64,000 bases of DNA, from NCBI GenBank assembly GCA_963663265.2, contig CAXXXM010000001.1:930001-994000 (forward strand), given 5' to 3'. The position numbers and the translations under genes were made by a program. Of the stretch, positions 9,212 to 18,080 are shown piece by piece. Position 1 is the stretch's first letter. The number at the start of each line of letters is the position of its first letter. The notes below the pieces were generated by a model that saw only the letters and a program-made list of their open reading frames with translations, was not told the DNA's origin and made no database searches. This stretch comes from JAEXOD01 sp963663265 (GTDB lineage: Bacteria > Bacteroidota > Ignavibacteria > Ignavibacteriales > Melioribacteraceae).

Positions 9212-10324
9212 ATGGAAATTTTTGACAGTATTGAAGTTAATGATCATGAACAAGTTGTTTTTTGTTCAAACAAAGAATCTGGTTTAAAAGCTATAATAGC
9301 TATCCATGACACAAAGTTGGGTCCTGCTTTGGGAGGAACAAGAATGTGGAATTATTCAAATGTAGATGCTGCTCTTAAAGATGCTTTGCGTTTATCTCGT
9401 GCAATGACGTATAAATCAGCGGTTGCCGGATTAAATTTTGGGGGCGGGAAAGCTGTAATAATTGGTGATGCTGCAAACCAAAAAAGTGAACTTCTTTTTA
9501 GAACTTTCGGAAAGTATATTGAAGGACTTTCAGGAAGATTTATTACCGCTGAAGATGTTGGTACTTCTGTTAAGGATATGGAATATGTTCGTATGGAAAC
9601 TAAGTACGTAACTGGTATTTCTAAAGCTCTGGGAGGCTCTGGAGATCCTGCTCCAGTTACTTCTTATAGTGTTTATGTAGGTATGAAAGCCTGTGCCCAT
9701 GAAAAGTGGGGATCAGATTCTTTAAGGGGAAGAAAAATTGCAATACAAGGTGCTGGCCAAGTATCAAGATTTTTATGCGAGCATTTGTATAGTGAAGGAG
9801 CCGAAATTTTTATTACTGATTTGTTAGATGAAAAAATTAAAAGGGTTTTAGAAACTGTAAAAGCTCATGTTGTAAAACCTGAAGAAATTTATGAAATAAA
9901 TTGTGACATTTTTTCGCCAAATGCTTTAGGTGGCATTCTTAATGACGAAACAATTCCTAAAATAAAAGCAGAAATTATTGCCGGTGGTGCTAATAATCAA
10001 TTAGAAGATGAAAAAAAACATGGAAGATTGATTTTTGATAAAGGGATTGTTTATGCCCCTGACTACGTTATTAATGCCGGCGGCTTAATTAATGTTGCTA
10101 ATGAAATTGAAGGATATAGACAAGATAGAGCAATGAAACAGGCTGAAGGAATTTATGAAATAGTTAATAAAGTTCTCTTAAAAGCTAAAAATTTAAATAT
10201 TCCTACAAATGAAGCTTCTCAAATAATCGCTGAAGAAAGATTAGAAAAAATTGGCGGAATAAGAAAGATTTATTCTGGTTCATCAAATTATTCTGGTCGT
10301 TTAGGCGAATTAATACGCAAGTAA
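9212..10324 (+). CDS. Leucine/valine/phenylalanine-type amino acid dehydrogenase
   Basis: 370-residue NAD-dependent dehydrogenase that oxidatively deaminates branched-chain or aromatic amino acids to 2-oxoacids. The Glu/Leu/Phe/Val dehydrogenase N-domain has GPALGGTRMW near residue 40 and the catalytic-lysine stretch MTYKSAVAGLNFGGGKA near 65-81. The Rossmann domain has IQGAGQVSRFL near 178. A late block, YAPDYVINAGGLINVANE, is typical of leucine dehydrogenase. Leucine is the most likely substrate by similarity, but valine or phenylalanine cannot be excluded. RBS AGGAG lies 9 bp upstream of the ATG; the gene stands alone before a hairpin. Confidence 0.9.
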   Translation: MEIFDSIEVNDHEQVVFCSNKESGLKAIIAIHDTKLGPALGGTRMWNYSNVDAALKDALRLSRAMTYKSAVAGLNFGGGKAVIIGDAANQKSELLFRTFGKYIEGLSGRFITAEDVGTSVKDMEYVRMETKYVTGISKALGGSGDPAPVTSYSVYVGMKACAHEKWGSDSLRGRKIAIQGAGQVSRFLCEHLYSEGAEIFITDLLDEKIKRVLETVKAHVVKPEEIYEINCDIFSPNALGGILNDETIPKIKAEIIAGGANNQLEDEKKHGRLIFDKGIVYAPDYVINAGGLINVANEIEGYRQDRAMKQAEGIYEIVNKVLLKAKNLNIPTNEASQIIAEERLEKIGGIRKIYSGSSNYSGRLGELIRK

Positions 10325-10338
10325 TATGTCAGATTATT

Positions 10339-10380
10339 AATAGTCTTGTATATTTTTAGGTATATGAGACTATTTCATTT
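10339..10380 (+). terminator. Hairpin downstream of the amino acid dehydrogenase
   Basis: Perfect 8-bp inverted repeat aatagtct/agactatt with a 20-nt AU-rich loop that can extend the stem, followed by tcatttt. It lies 15 bp after the stop codon. A terminator is the likeliest role; the T-tract is modest. Confidence 0.5.
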
Positions 10381-10531
10381 TAAATAATTAATACTTAAAT
10401 AAGAATTATTCAAGCGGGTTAAAAGATAACTGTTTATTTTGATTTAATTTATAGCTATCTTTGCAACGGAAAAAATATATGTTAGTGCTATTACTAACAC
10501 CAAAAATCGATTTGAAATTTAGGGAAATAGA

Positions 10532-11011
10532 ATGAGTTCAAAAAAATTTAATAGAAGGTCGTTAAGGGAAAAATCACTTCAAATTTTATATGCTTTTGAA
10601 ATGAATAAAGACAGAATAGAACTGCTGACAGAAGGTTTGCTTGCTGATGTTGAGTCTCCTGCTGATAAGTTGTTTTGTAAAGAATTGATTAGCTCTGTAA
10701 CGAGATATGCCCCTGAATTAGACAAAATGATTAGCGATAGAGTTGCTAATTGGGAGATGGATAGAATTGCACTAATTGACAAATTATTATTGCGTATTGG
10801 TATTTGTGAATTATTATACTTCCCGGATATTCCTCCAAAAGTATCAATTAATGAAGTAATTGAGATTGCCAAAGATTACAGCACATCAAAAAGTGGTAAA
10901 TTTATAAACGGTATTTTAGATGCCATTCTAAATGAACTCAAATCAAGTGGTAAACTTAATAAGTTTGGACGAGGATTGATTGATATCACTCCACAAAAGA
11001 AATCTTCATAA
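10532..11011 (+). CDS. nusB: Transcription antitermination factor NusB
   Basis: 159-residue all-alpha RNA-binding protein that joins NusE in rRNA antitermination complexes. Diagnostic pieces are RRSLREKSLQILYAFEMN near the N-terminus and DKLLLRIGICELLY...PPKVSINEVIEIAKDYSTSKSGKFINGILDAI in the C-terminal half. Length fits the family. The start ATG follows an AGGGAAATAGA stretch. The end overlaps the next gene by 32 bp. Confidence 0.93.
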   Translation: MSSKKFNRRSLREKSLQILYAFEMNKDRIELLTEGLLADVESPADKLFCKELISSVTRYAPELDKMISDRVANWEMDRIALIDKLLLRIGICELLYFPDIPPKVSINEVIEIAKDYSTSKSGKFINGILDAILNELKSSGKLNKFGRGLIDITPQKKSS

Positions 11012-12302
11012 TTTAACTATATCTAATAAATCCCAAATATTTATTTGGACATTATTTGATTTTGCCAATACTTCTTATTCTATTGTTGTTGTTACGTTTT
11101 TATATGCTGTCTACTTTAAGGATGTAATTGCGGAAGGGAAATCGATAGGCGATTTATATTGGAGTATTGGCACAAGCATCTCCATGCTTATTACTGCTTT
11201 TATTTCTCCAGTATTAGGGGCGATGGCTGATCACTCTGCAGGGAAAAAAAGATTTTTACTTTTTTTTACACTATTGTGTGTTTTTGCAACCGGCTCGTTG
11301 TTCTTTTTGGATAAGGGCAATATTTTATCGGGAGTAGGCTTATTTGTTTTAGCCAATATTGGGTTTGAAGCCGGTTTGGTTTTTTATGATTCTTTTTTGC
11401 CGGAAATAACTTCTCCAAAAAATTATGGCAGGGTAAGTGGATATGGATTTGCAATGGGCTATTTAGGGTCTTTGGCATCATTGGCTTTAGCTTATCCTTT
11501 TATTAGTTCCGAAATGCTTAAAGAAACTTTTTTGTTAGCTGCTGCATTCTTTTTGATTTTTAGTCTTCCATTATTTTTATTTATTAAAGATAATAGAAAG
11601 AAAGTTGACCAAAAAATTAACTATTGGGAAGTTGGATTTTTAAGAGTTTGGAATACCGTTTCACATCTTAAAAATTACAGAAATTTAACAATATTTCTTA
11701 TTGCATTCTTTTTTTATATTGAAGGTGTTAATACGGTAATTTATTTTTCCGGTAACTATGCAAGCTCCACTCTTAATTTTACTATGATTGAATTGATAAT
11801 ATTTTTTATTATTGTTCAAACAACAGCAATTGTTGGGTCAATTTTATTTGGTATCCTTAGCGATGCAATAGGTCAACGAAAAGCTATTATTTATAGTTTA
11901 TATGTTTGGGTATTTACTATTTTGGTAGCGTATTTCAGCAGTTCAAGTGATGCAGTATTAATAAAATTATCTTTACTGTTTACTAATATTGAACCAAATA
12001 GTTTAATGAGATATTTCTTTTATTTTGTTGGTTTGTTGGCTGGGGGAGTGATGGGTGCAACACAATCAACAAGTAGAAGCTTTATGAGTAAACTTATTCC
12101 AGTTGATAAAAAAACTGAATTCTTCGGCTTCTTTAGTTTTTTTGGAAAAAGTTCAGCAATTTTGGGACCATTGGTGTTTGGACTTGCAAGTTATTTATTT
12201 AATGACCAAAGAATAGCTATTTTGAGCATTGGAGTTTTTTTTATAATTGGGTTAATAATTCTTTTTTTTGTTAAAGATGAATCTGATACTATTTCTGCTT
12301 AA
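10980..12302 (+). CDS. MFS permease, Atg22/UMF1-like
   Basis: 440-residue, 12-helix major facilitator protein. The N-terminus (WTLFDFANTSYSIVVVTFLY), the first cytoplasmic loop (SPVLGAMADHSAGKKR) and the C-terminal half (GGVMGATQSTSRSFMSKLIP, then EFFGFFSFFGK) match the Atg22-like/UMF1 group, some members of which export amino acids. No substrate can be assigned. The TTG start at 10980 overlaps nusB; a later start is possible. It converges with the M50 gene, their ends overlapping by 14 bp. Confidence 0.85.
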   Translation: MISLHKRNLHNLTISNKSQIFIWTLFDFANTSYSIVVVTFLYAVYFKDVIAEGKSIGDLYWSIGTSISMLITAFISPVLGAMADHSAGKKRFLLFFTLLCVFATGSLFFLDKGNILSGVGLFVLANIGFEAGLVFYDSFLPEITSPKNYGRVSGYGFAMGYLGSLASLALAYPFISSEMLKETFLLAAAFFLIFSLPLFLFIKDNRKKVDQKINYWEVGFLRVWNTVSHLKNYRNLTIFLIAFFFYIEGVNTVIYFSGNYASSTLNFTMIELIIFFIIVQTTAIVGSILFGILSDAIGQRKAIIYSLYVWVFTILVAYFSSSSDAVLIKLSLLFTNIEPNSLMRYFFYFVGLLAGGVMGATQSTSRSFMSKLIPVDKKTEFFGFFSFFGKSSAILGPLVFGLASYLFNDQRIAILSIGVFFIIGLIILFFVKDESDTISA

Positions 12303-12966
12303 TTATTGTATGTTTGATTAAATAAACAATAATTAATGTAGCAATCCCTAACCACAACAAACCCCAGATTATTGGATGAAAACCAATTATCTCTGATAAA
12401 ACCTGAGCATCTGTTTGTCTGAATTCTAATGTAAATAAGTCTTCTTTTATATCGGTTAAGACATAAAGCATGCTTATTAAACCAACAGAACTAAAAAATA
12501 TTTTGTTAATCTTTTCATTAACTAATCTGGGTATAAATAACAAAATTAAAAAATATAGTATTGAAAAAAGAGTTCCAAACAAGTTATTAATGTAATTTGC
12601 AGCAAAAAAAATTATTAATGCAGCTAAAATACTTGTAGTTATTTTTAAATACTTTTTATGGTATGCCCCATAATATAAAAATCCACCTAAAACAATACTC
12701 CCAATATAACCGGAAAAAGCAATTAAAATTTCGTTACCGCCTTCAACCGTGCAAAGTCCACCTAAAGAGTAATCAACTTCAATTTGAATTATTTTTCCAC
12801 CGGAAATAATAGCTGAAATTCCATGACTAATTTCATGAAGTAAAACAATAAACAATTTTATTGGGTATATTAAATATGTATTCCAAAAAAAGAAACTAAT
12901 TACAACAATTGAAATAATTGTTATTTTTTCAAGATTTTTATTTTGAAGGAATTGAAAATTTTTCAT
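12289..12966 (-). CDS. M50-type membrane metallopeptidase
   Basis: 225-residue integral membrane protein with the zinc-protease motif HEISH at about residues 43-47 inside a membrane segment (LFIVLLHEISHGISAIISGG), followed by several more helices. This is the M50B-like, site-2-protease-related architecture. A second zinc-ligand motif is not obvious, so activity is inferred. It is transcribed against the MFS gene and divergently from the Yip1-like gene, with 76 bp between the divergent starts. Confidence 0.72.
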   Translation of the reverse strand: MKNFQFLQNKNLEKITIISIVVISFFFWNTYLIYPIKLFIVLLHEISHGISAIISGGKIIQIEVDYSLGGLCTVEGGNEILIAFSGYIGSIVLGGFLYYGAYHKKYLKITTSILAALIIFFAANYINNLFGTLFSILYFLILLFIPRLVNEKINKIFFSSVGLISMLYVLTDIKEDLFTLEFRQTDAQVLSEIIGFHPIIWGLLWLGIATLIIVYLIKHTIIKQK

Positions 12967-13042
12967 TATTTAAACAATTTGTTATTAAAAAAGGCAAATT
13001 ATTATTTAAAGTGTTAAATTTAAATAAAACTAAATTAAATAT

Positions 13043-13618
13043 ATGTACAAACGATTATTGAATTTAATGATTCATCCTCAAACAGGATGGGAAATTTTTG
13101 AAACTGAATATATAAAGATACAAAAATTAATACTTAATTTTTTAATTCCTTTTTCTCTGATGGCTTCTTTAATATCAGTCCTACGTCTTTATTTTATTGG
13201 GATTAAATATAAAACAACTGAAATTACTACATTTAATCTTCAGTTTTCTGTTTTGTATGGATTTGTTGAATTTGCAGCATTAGTTTTTGGTTTAATCCTA
13301 TCAATTGAACTAATTTATAAAACGTTTTCAGCATTTAAGTATAAATTTCCAAAACATATATTGTATAATATTATAATTTGTTCATCAATACCTGCTTTAT
13401 TGGGGGAGTTGTTTTTTATTAACATTAGGTTAAGTTCGTTAAGTATTATATTCCAATTTTATACTTTGGTTTTAATTTATAATGGTTTTAATAAGTTGTT
13501 AAAATATTTAGGTGAAAAATTAATTACACTATTTGTTATAGCTTTAATTATAATTATATTTATTTTTACATTTATTTTTGGCATATTAAATACGGTTTTG
13601 CTAAATAATATTAATTAA
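13043..13618 (+). CDS. Yip1-domain family membrane protein
   Basis: 191-residue protein with about five membrane helices. The N-terminus, LLNLMIHPQTGWEIFETE, is the pattern seen in bacterial Yip1 domain proteins, where a short amphipathic lead precedes the helices. The function of bacterial members is unknown. It is 11 bp upstream of the response regulator gene and probably shares its transcript. Confidence 0.62.
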   Translation: MYKRLLNLMIHPQTGWEIFETEYIKIQKLILNFLIPFSLMASLISVLRLYFIGIKYKTTEITTFNLQFSVLYGFVEFAALVFGLILSIELIYKTFSAFKYKFPKHILYNIIICSSIPALLGELFFINIRLSSLSIIFQFYTLVLIYNGFNKLLKYLGEKLITLFVIALIIIIFIFTFIFGILNTVLLNNIN

Positions 13619-13629
13619 AAGGAGTAAAA

Positions 13630-14061
13630 ATGGTAAAAGTAATTGTTATTGATGATGATAATACAGTCCTTATTTTTATGCGTAGAATACTTCAAAAAGT
13701 ATTTAATTTTGAAGTAGTTGAAGCACATGATGGAAGAGAAGCTTTACAATTAATGGAAACCGAAAAGCCACAAATTGCTTTTTTAGATATCACAATGCCG
13801 AATATGGATGGATATCAATTTTTACAAGAAATTAGAAGTAGAGACGAATATATAGATTTTCCGGTAATTGTTATTACTGCTGCAAATGATAGAACTATTC
13901 TTGCTAAATTCTTAAAAACCGGAATAGACGATTATTTATTAAAACCAATGGTTTATGATGAAGCAAAATTTAGATTAAAAAAATCGTTGGCTCCTATTTT
14001 GGCAAAGTTTAAACAAGAAGATTCTGCAAATTTAATTAAAGATTTGGAAAGCGGGGAATAA
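13630..14061 (+). CDS. Single-domain response regulator
   Basis: 143-residue receiver protein without an output domain. Acidic pocket IDDDN is at residues 8-12, the phospho-acceptor aspartate is D53 in AFLDITMPNMDGY, the conserved threonine lies in VIVITAAND, and the lysine in DDYLLKPM. Such CheY-like proteins pass phosphate to, or dock on, a partner. No kinase is adjacent. A good ribosome-binding site (aaaaggagtaaaa) precedes the ATG. Confidence 0.9.
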   Translation: MVKVIVIDDDNTVLIFMRRILQKVFNFEVVEAHDGREALQLMETEKPQIAFLDITMPNMDGYQFLQEIRSRDEYIDFPVIVITAANDRTILAKFLKTGIDDYLLKPMVYDEAKFRLKKSLAPILAKFKQEDSANLIKDLESGE

Positions 14062-14116
14062 CAATATTTTTTATTGATAAATTTAAATTAATTTATTATT
14101 ATTGTATCCCAATTGT

Positions 14117-14189
14117 GCGAGCATAACTCAGTTGGTAGAGTGTCAGCTTCCCAAGCTGAATGTCGCGGGTTCGAATCCCGTTGCTCGCT
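14117..14189 (+). tRNA. tRNA-Gly (anticodon CCC)
   Basis: 73-nt cloverleaf. Acceptor gcgagca pairs with tgctcgc, the D-arm is ctcagttggtagag, the anticodon loop ttcccaa lies between gtcagc and gctgaa, and the T-arm gcgggttcgaatcccgt is canonical. CCA is not encoded. Confidence 0.95.
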
Positions 14190-14196
14190 CTCTTTA

Positions 14197-14225
14197 TTAA
14201 CCCCATTTTTATGGGGTTTAATTAT
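14197..14225 (+). terminator. Terminator after tRNA-Gly
   Basis: Perfect 8-bp stem aaccccat/atggggtt with a short T-rich loop, followed by a T/A-rich stretch, 10 bp downstream of the tRNA. Confidence 0.75.
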
Positions 14226-14350
14226 TTTAAACATACTTTAAGTCTTATTTGATCTGTATCACATAGCACCATATTAATAAATATTTTTCTTGAAACATAT
14301 AATAGAATATATTTATCTTGTTTGAACTTATTCAAAACTTCGGGGAAACG

Positions 14351-16111
14351 ATGAAAAAAATATTTTTACTACTATTTTTAGCGTTAAGTATGAGTTATTC
14401 AATTTATGGACAAAACATAAATTTTATTTTTCGGAATTTAGAGGCAGGTCCTCCAAATAGAAATTGGATGTTCCAATTTGACGATACAAATTTTTGGATG
14501 CATGATGGTTCTCCTTATACAACAAATTTAATAGTTCCAGATATTGACAACTTTGCTTATGAAAAATTCACTTGGAGTGAACATGGTGCTGTTAATCATC
14601 CATCAAGTTCAGAATTTGTTAGTAAAACAGATCTCCCTCATGTGTCGGGTGCAGATCTTAAACTTCGTTTAGAAAACTTCTCACTATTTTCATTTCATCA
14701 CATTAATACTGTTGATCCTGAAGATCCTTGGGATACATTTGGGCAAGCTGGAGATGAAAGAGTTTATGTAAATGGGACAGGTACTATTTTAGATGGAGAG
14801 GAAGTAAAATTAATAGTTAAAAATTGTCGATTATCTGTGACTGTTCCTTATCCTACAGCTAATCAATTAGAACCAGCATTACATGGGTTTGTTTTAGCAC
14901 ATGATGTTGGAACAGGAATTACCATAACAGGTAATGGAAAGGGTAATATTGATGTTGACAATAGCGATCCAAATTGGTTGTTGGACTTGGGTGTTGGTCA
15001 GATTTCTTTTGATTTTACTACAATAAATGAAGTTATTCAGGATTATTGGGGATACTATGATTTTAATATTAATGCTTATCCAGCAGATTTTCAAGAGATT
15101 ATAGGTTTTTTTGAATTTGCTGCATCAAAAGGTATACCTGAAACAAAGACTATCTCTGGAGCAACTTTTGCATTTAATGGGGAGCCTACATTAGATAATG
15201 GAGATTTACGAAGAATTTATGCAAATAAAATAATTAAAGATCCTGGTACAAATGGCAGTTTACCATCAGGTATTAATAACATTAGCACTCAACACTACTG
15301 GCAAATAGGTACTACTTTTAAAACATATGACGTTGATTTAACTTTTGATATTGCTGATTTAACGGGAGTTTCTGATTACAATACTTTGACTGTATTACAT
15401 AGAGTAAATAGTTCTGCACCTTGGAAAGAATGCACAAGTGTTTCAGTTAATTCAATTAATAAAACAATTACTGCTCCAGGGTTACAGTCTTTCAGCGAGT
15501 TTGTTGTTGCTTCTAAATCAACCAATAATCCTTTGCCGGTTGAATTAGTATCTTTTGAGGCTGAAAGTTCTAATGCAGGGGTATTACTAACTTGGAATAC
15601 AGCAACCGAAATTAATAATTACGGATTTGAAATTGAAAGAAAACTAAACTCAAATACAAATTGGAGTAAAATTGGATTTGTTCAAGGAAATGGTAATAGT
15701 AGTTCAAATAAATATTATTCATACATAGATAAAGAACAATTACATGGAACATATTCATATAGATTAAAACAAATTGATAATAATGGCGAATATGAGTATT
15801 CAAGTATTATTGAGGTAAATGTAAATAGTTTGCCAAAAGAATATGTGTTAAATCAAAATTATCCAAACCCATTTAATCCAAGTACTACAATTTCGTTCAG
15901 TATTCCGGAAAAACAATTTGTTTCTTTAAAAATTTATGATATCTTAGGAAATGAAATAACTACAATTGTTAATGAAGAATTAGAAGCAGGTAGTTATAAC
16001 AAATTATGGAACTCAGCTTCGTTTAATGGAAAAGTAGCAAGCGGAATATATTTCTACAAATTAACGGCAGGAAGTTTTGTGGAAACCAAAAAAATGAGTT
16101 TGATGAAATAG
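14351..16111 (+). CDS. T9SS type A sorting-domain secreted protein
   Basis: About 586-residue exported protein of unknown activity. A clear Sec signal peptide occupies the first ~21 residues (ending YSIYGQ). The central part is beta-rich with no recognised enzyme motif. A fibronectin-like segment near 395-490 (PVELVSFEAESSNAGVLLTW, TATEINNYGFEIER) is widespread in secreted proteins of these phyla. The C-terminal ~85 residues are a type IX secretion sorting domain (NYPNPFNPSTTISFSIP ... ASGIYFYKLTAG ... KKMSLMK). The ATG at 14351 is chosen over the upstream TTG at 14318 because it begins the signal peptide. Single gene, followed by a terminator. Confidence 0.88.
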   Translation: MKKIFLLLFLALSMSYSIYGQNINFIFRNLEAGPPNRNWMFQFDDTNFWMHDGSPYTTNLIVPDIDNFAYEKFTWSEHGAVNHPSSSEFVSKTDLPHVSGADLKLRLENFSLFSFHHINTVDPEDPWDTFGQAGDERVYVNGTGTILDGEEVKLIVKNCRLSVTVPYPTANQLEPALHGFVLAHDVGTGITITGNGKGNIDVDNSDPNWLLDLGVGQISFDFTTINEVIQDYWGYYDFNINAYPADFQEIIGFFEFAASKGIPETKTISGATFAFNGEPTLDNGDLRRIYANKIIKDPGTNGSLPSGINNISTQHYWQIGTTFKTYDVDLTFDIADLTGVSDYNTLTVLHRVNSSAPWKECTSVSVNSINKTITAPGLQSFSEFVVASKSTNNPLPVELVSFEAESSNAGVLLTWNTATEINNYGFEIERKLNSNTNWSKIGFVQGNGNSSSNKYYSYIDKEQLHGTYSYRLKQIDNNGEYEYSSIIEVNVNSLPKEYVLNQNYPNPFNPSTTISFSIPEKQFVSLKIYDILGNEITTIVNEELEAGSYNKLWNSASFNGKVASGIYFYKLTAGSFVETKKMSLMK

Positions 16112-16134
16112 AATTAATCTGTTGAGGGAATTTG

Positions 16135-16175
16135 AAGCCCCACGTTAAAGTTATCTTTCGTGGGGCTTGTTTTTA
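16135..16175 (+). terminator. Terminator after the secreted-protein gene
   Basis: Perfect 10-bp inverted repeat aagccccacg/cgtggggctt with a 14-nt loop, followed by gtttttat. Confidence 0.88.
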
Positions 16176-16269
16176 TAAAAAATAATAAAAAAATAAAAAA
16201 ACACTTGCATAATCAAAAAAAACACCTTATATTTACAAAACGTTTTTGAAATGCTGATGTAAAATATAT

Positions 16270-16344
16270 GGGAGCTTAGCTCAGTTGGTTCAGAGCACCT
16301 GCCTTACAAGCAGGGGGTCATTGGTTCGAATCCATTAGCTCCCA
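16270..16344 (+). tRNA. tRNA-Val (anticodon TAC), prophage integration site
   Basis: 75-nt cloverleaf. Acceptor gggagct/agctccc with discriminator A, D-arm gctcagttggttcagagc, anticodon stem cctgc/gcagg around loop cttacaa, T-arm attggttcgaatccat. The 3' half, from the anticodon loop onward, is repeated exactly at 53869-53912, so the prophage carries a copy of the tRNA end that keeps this gene intact after integration. Confidence 0.95.
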
Positions 16345-16346
16345 CT
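16303..16346 (+). repeat. attL: left copy of the 44-bp attachment repeat
   Basis: Identical over 44 bp to 53869-53912. It begins in the anticodon loop of tRNA-Val and ends two bases after the discriminator. The terminator just inside (16351-16386) differs from the host-type terminators seen beyond attR, as expected if it is phage-borne. Confidence 0.92.
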
Positions 16347-16350
16347 CTTA

Positions 16351-16386
16351 AAGCCTTATAAAATAACAATTTATAAGGCTTTTTTC
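16351..16386 (+). terminator. Terminator after tRNA-Val, phage-borne copy
   Basis: Inverted repeat aagccttataaa/tttataaggctt followed by ttttt. It lies just inside the left end of the prophage and can also stop leftward transcription leaving the integrase gene. Confidence 0.8.
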
Positions 16387-16447
16387 TTTTTAAATATTAA
16401 TTAATTCCCAAGCGTAGCACATTTCGTAGCACTTTTTGAGTAGGCGT

Positions 16448-17626
16448 TTACAGTTCCCCAAAGTAAAAACTTTCTTTTGTCATATCATTAAGCAGTTCCC
16501 GGACGTTTTTTAGCTTGAATGAAACATAATTTTTATCCGTTACTTTTATGTCTGTATGGTCGAGAAGTTTCTGAACTGTAAAAATATCAAGTTCGAGTAC
16601 ATTAATGCAATAAGAGGCAAATGTAGGTCTAATTTGTTTTAATTTATATTTCCTGCTAATTGATTTATGTTTAAGCAAAAGAACCATTGAACGTTTCCAA
16701 AAGGTTAGGGGATAGGTGTAGTTTTGCGGACAGATAGAATATTGAGGGAACATCCTACCAGTGTCACCTTCCTTTATCCCCATTTCAATCAATAACTTTT
16801 CAAGCTCTTTGTAAATCGGGAAGATGTAAAATGGTTTACCTTTTTTATTCCCAGTTTTGATATTCTGTATTAAAATTTGTTTCTTCTTGAAATCAATATT
16901 TTCTTTAAGCTGAACCATTGCTGAACTTGGTCTGCAACCTGTTAGTAACATAAAATATATAATATAGTAATGATGAGGGTAGTCATTGTCGCCTTTAAAG
17001 TAAGTGATAATTCTCATCATTTCATTAAGTGGAATCGGGTCTGGGTCTTTTTGTTCACCTGTAACCGGTTCAATAATGTTGATTGCACACCAACCTTTTT
17101 TAAAGAAAAATTCCCATAATGATTTTAGGGCTCGGGTATAAATAGAGCGTGAATTCCTGGAAAGCCCTTTTTCTTCAAAATAAATTAATAGCTTTTCATA
17201 ATCCGGAGCTGAATAACTACTTATTAGTTTGTTGCCTACACATTTTATGACATGATCCACAGCAGTATTATAATTCTCTAACGTCTTGTTTTTAATTTCT
17301 CGTTTAGAACCGGGAACAGTTCTTTCCTGTTTGAACCTTTCGTATCCGTCTTTAAAGTAAACCTTTTCTGAAATCTTTGTATTCGCATTTATTTCAAATT
17401 TTCGTACACTTAGAGCTTTTTTCATTTCCTTGACGAGCTTCCAAAGCTCTGGAGTGCCAGAAAGCTTTAGCGGAGTTCTGTCGACTCGTTCTAACATTTT
17501 CTGTTTATCAGAAGGGGTTACTGGGATTTTTGTATTATGTTCTTTTCGTTTTTTCTTTGAATCGAGCGAATCATAAAATCGAAACCAATAATATGGGCTA
17601 TCTTTGCGAACGTATATTCCTTTCAT
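16448..17626 (-). CDS. int: Tyrosine-type site-specific integrase
   Basis: 392-residue phage integrase catalysing attP x attB recombination. The N-terminal part is a SAM-like core-binding domain (residues ~90-190). The catalytic domain has the first arginine in LLTGCRPSSAM, then IRPTFASYCIN carrying the second arginine, LLDHTDIKVTDKNYVSF with the late histidine and the nucleophilic tyrosine. The box II histidine three residues before the second arginine is replaced by lysine, a tolerated variation. It lies about 100 bp from attL, pointing toward it, and overlaps the upstream gene by 1 bp. Confidence 0.93.
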   Translation of the reverse strand: MKGIYVRKDSPYYWFRFYDSLDSKKKRKEHNTKIPVTPSDKQKMLERVDRTPLKLSGTPELWKLVKEMKKALSVRKFEINANTKISEKVYFKDGYERFKQERTVPGSKREIKNKTLENYNTAVDHVIKCVGNKLISSYSAPDYEKLLIYFEEKGLSRNSRSIYTRALKSLWEFFFKKGWCAINIIEPVTGEQKDPDPIPLNEMMRIITYFKGDNDYPHHYYIIYFMLLTGCRPSSAMVQLKENIDFKKKQILIQNIKTGNKKGKPFYIFPIYKELEKLLIEMGIKEGDTGRMFPQYSICPQNYTYPLTFWKRSMVLLLKHKSISRKYKLKQIRPTFASYCINVLELDIFTVQKLLDHTDIKVTDKNYVSFKLKNVRELLNDMTKESFYFGEL

Positions 17627-18051
17627 TATTTGTCTCTACTGGATTCTGAATCTTCAGAATAAACTAATTTAGCAAGCATTTTCTTATATCTTTCTAACTT
17701 TGGGACTCTGTCTCCACGACTTATTGATACTAATTCCGAAAAGACAAATATGGCTGAATTTAATATCCTCATAACTTCATTTAGATTATTTCGTTTTCCA
17801 TAAATATCAATTAATTTATCGTAGACAAAACTCCCTTCAAATTTTAAGTCAACAGCTTGTTCTAAATAAATTATTGATTCTTCAATATTGTTATTGCCAA
17901 GTGCTTCTTGTGCTTTTTTTACTAGAGGATATTGTTCTTCCCAACTTTCCTTCTTTTTGAGAATTATTCGAAGATTCTCGAGATAATCCTCTGAAAAGTT
18001 ATAAGGGTTCTCGTTGATAAGTTTTTTAAGTATATTAATATCGTCAGACAT
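17626..18051 (-). CDS. Hypothetical protein with TPR-like helical repeats
   Basis: 141 residues, predicted mostly helical, acidic to neutral. A segment resembling a tetratricopeptide repeat pair is visible around residues 45-105 (AQEALGNNNIEESIIYLEQA ... LIDIYGKRNNLNEVMRILNSA). No enzyme motif. Its stop overlaps the integrase start (TAATG arrangement), so both are translated from one leftward transcript. A scaffold or accessory role in lysogeny is conceivable but not shown. Confidence 0.62.
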   Translation of the reverse strand: MSDDINILKKLINENPYNFSEDYLENLRIILKKKESWEEQYPLVKKAQEALGNNNIEESIIYLEQAVDLKFEGSFVYDKLIDIYGKRNNLNEVMRILNSAIFVFSELVSISRGDRVPKLERYKKMLAKLVYSEDSESSRDK

Positions 18052-18080
18052 GTTTCTTGAAATAAGTAATTAAAAATATA

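Noticed and set aside
17626..18051. Antitoxin of a toxin-antitoxin pair with the lipoprotein gene
   Set aside because: The protein looks TPR-like and its partner is a secreted lipoprotein; sizes and families do not fit known pairs.
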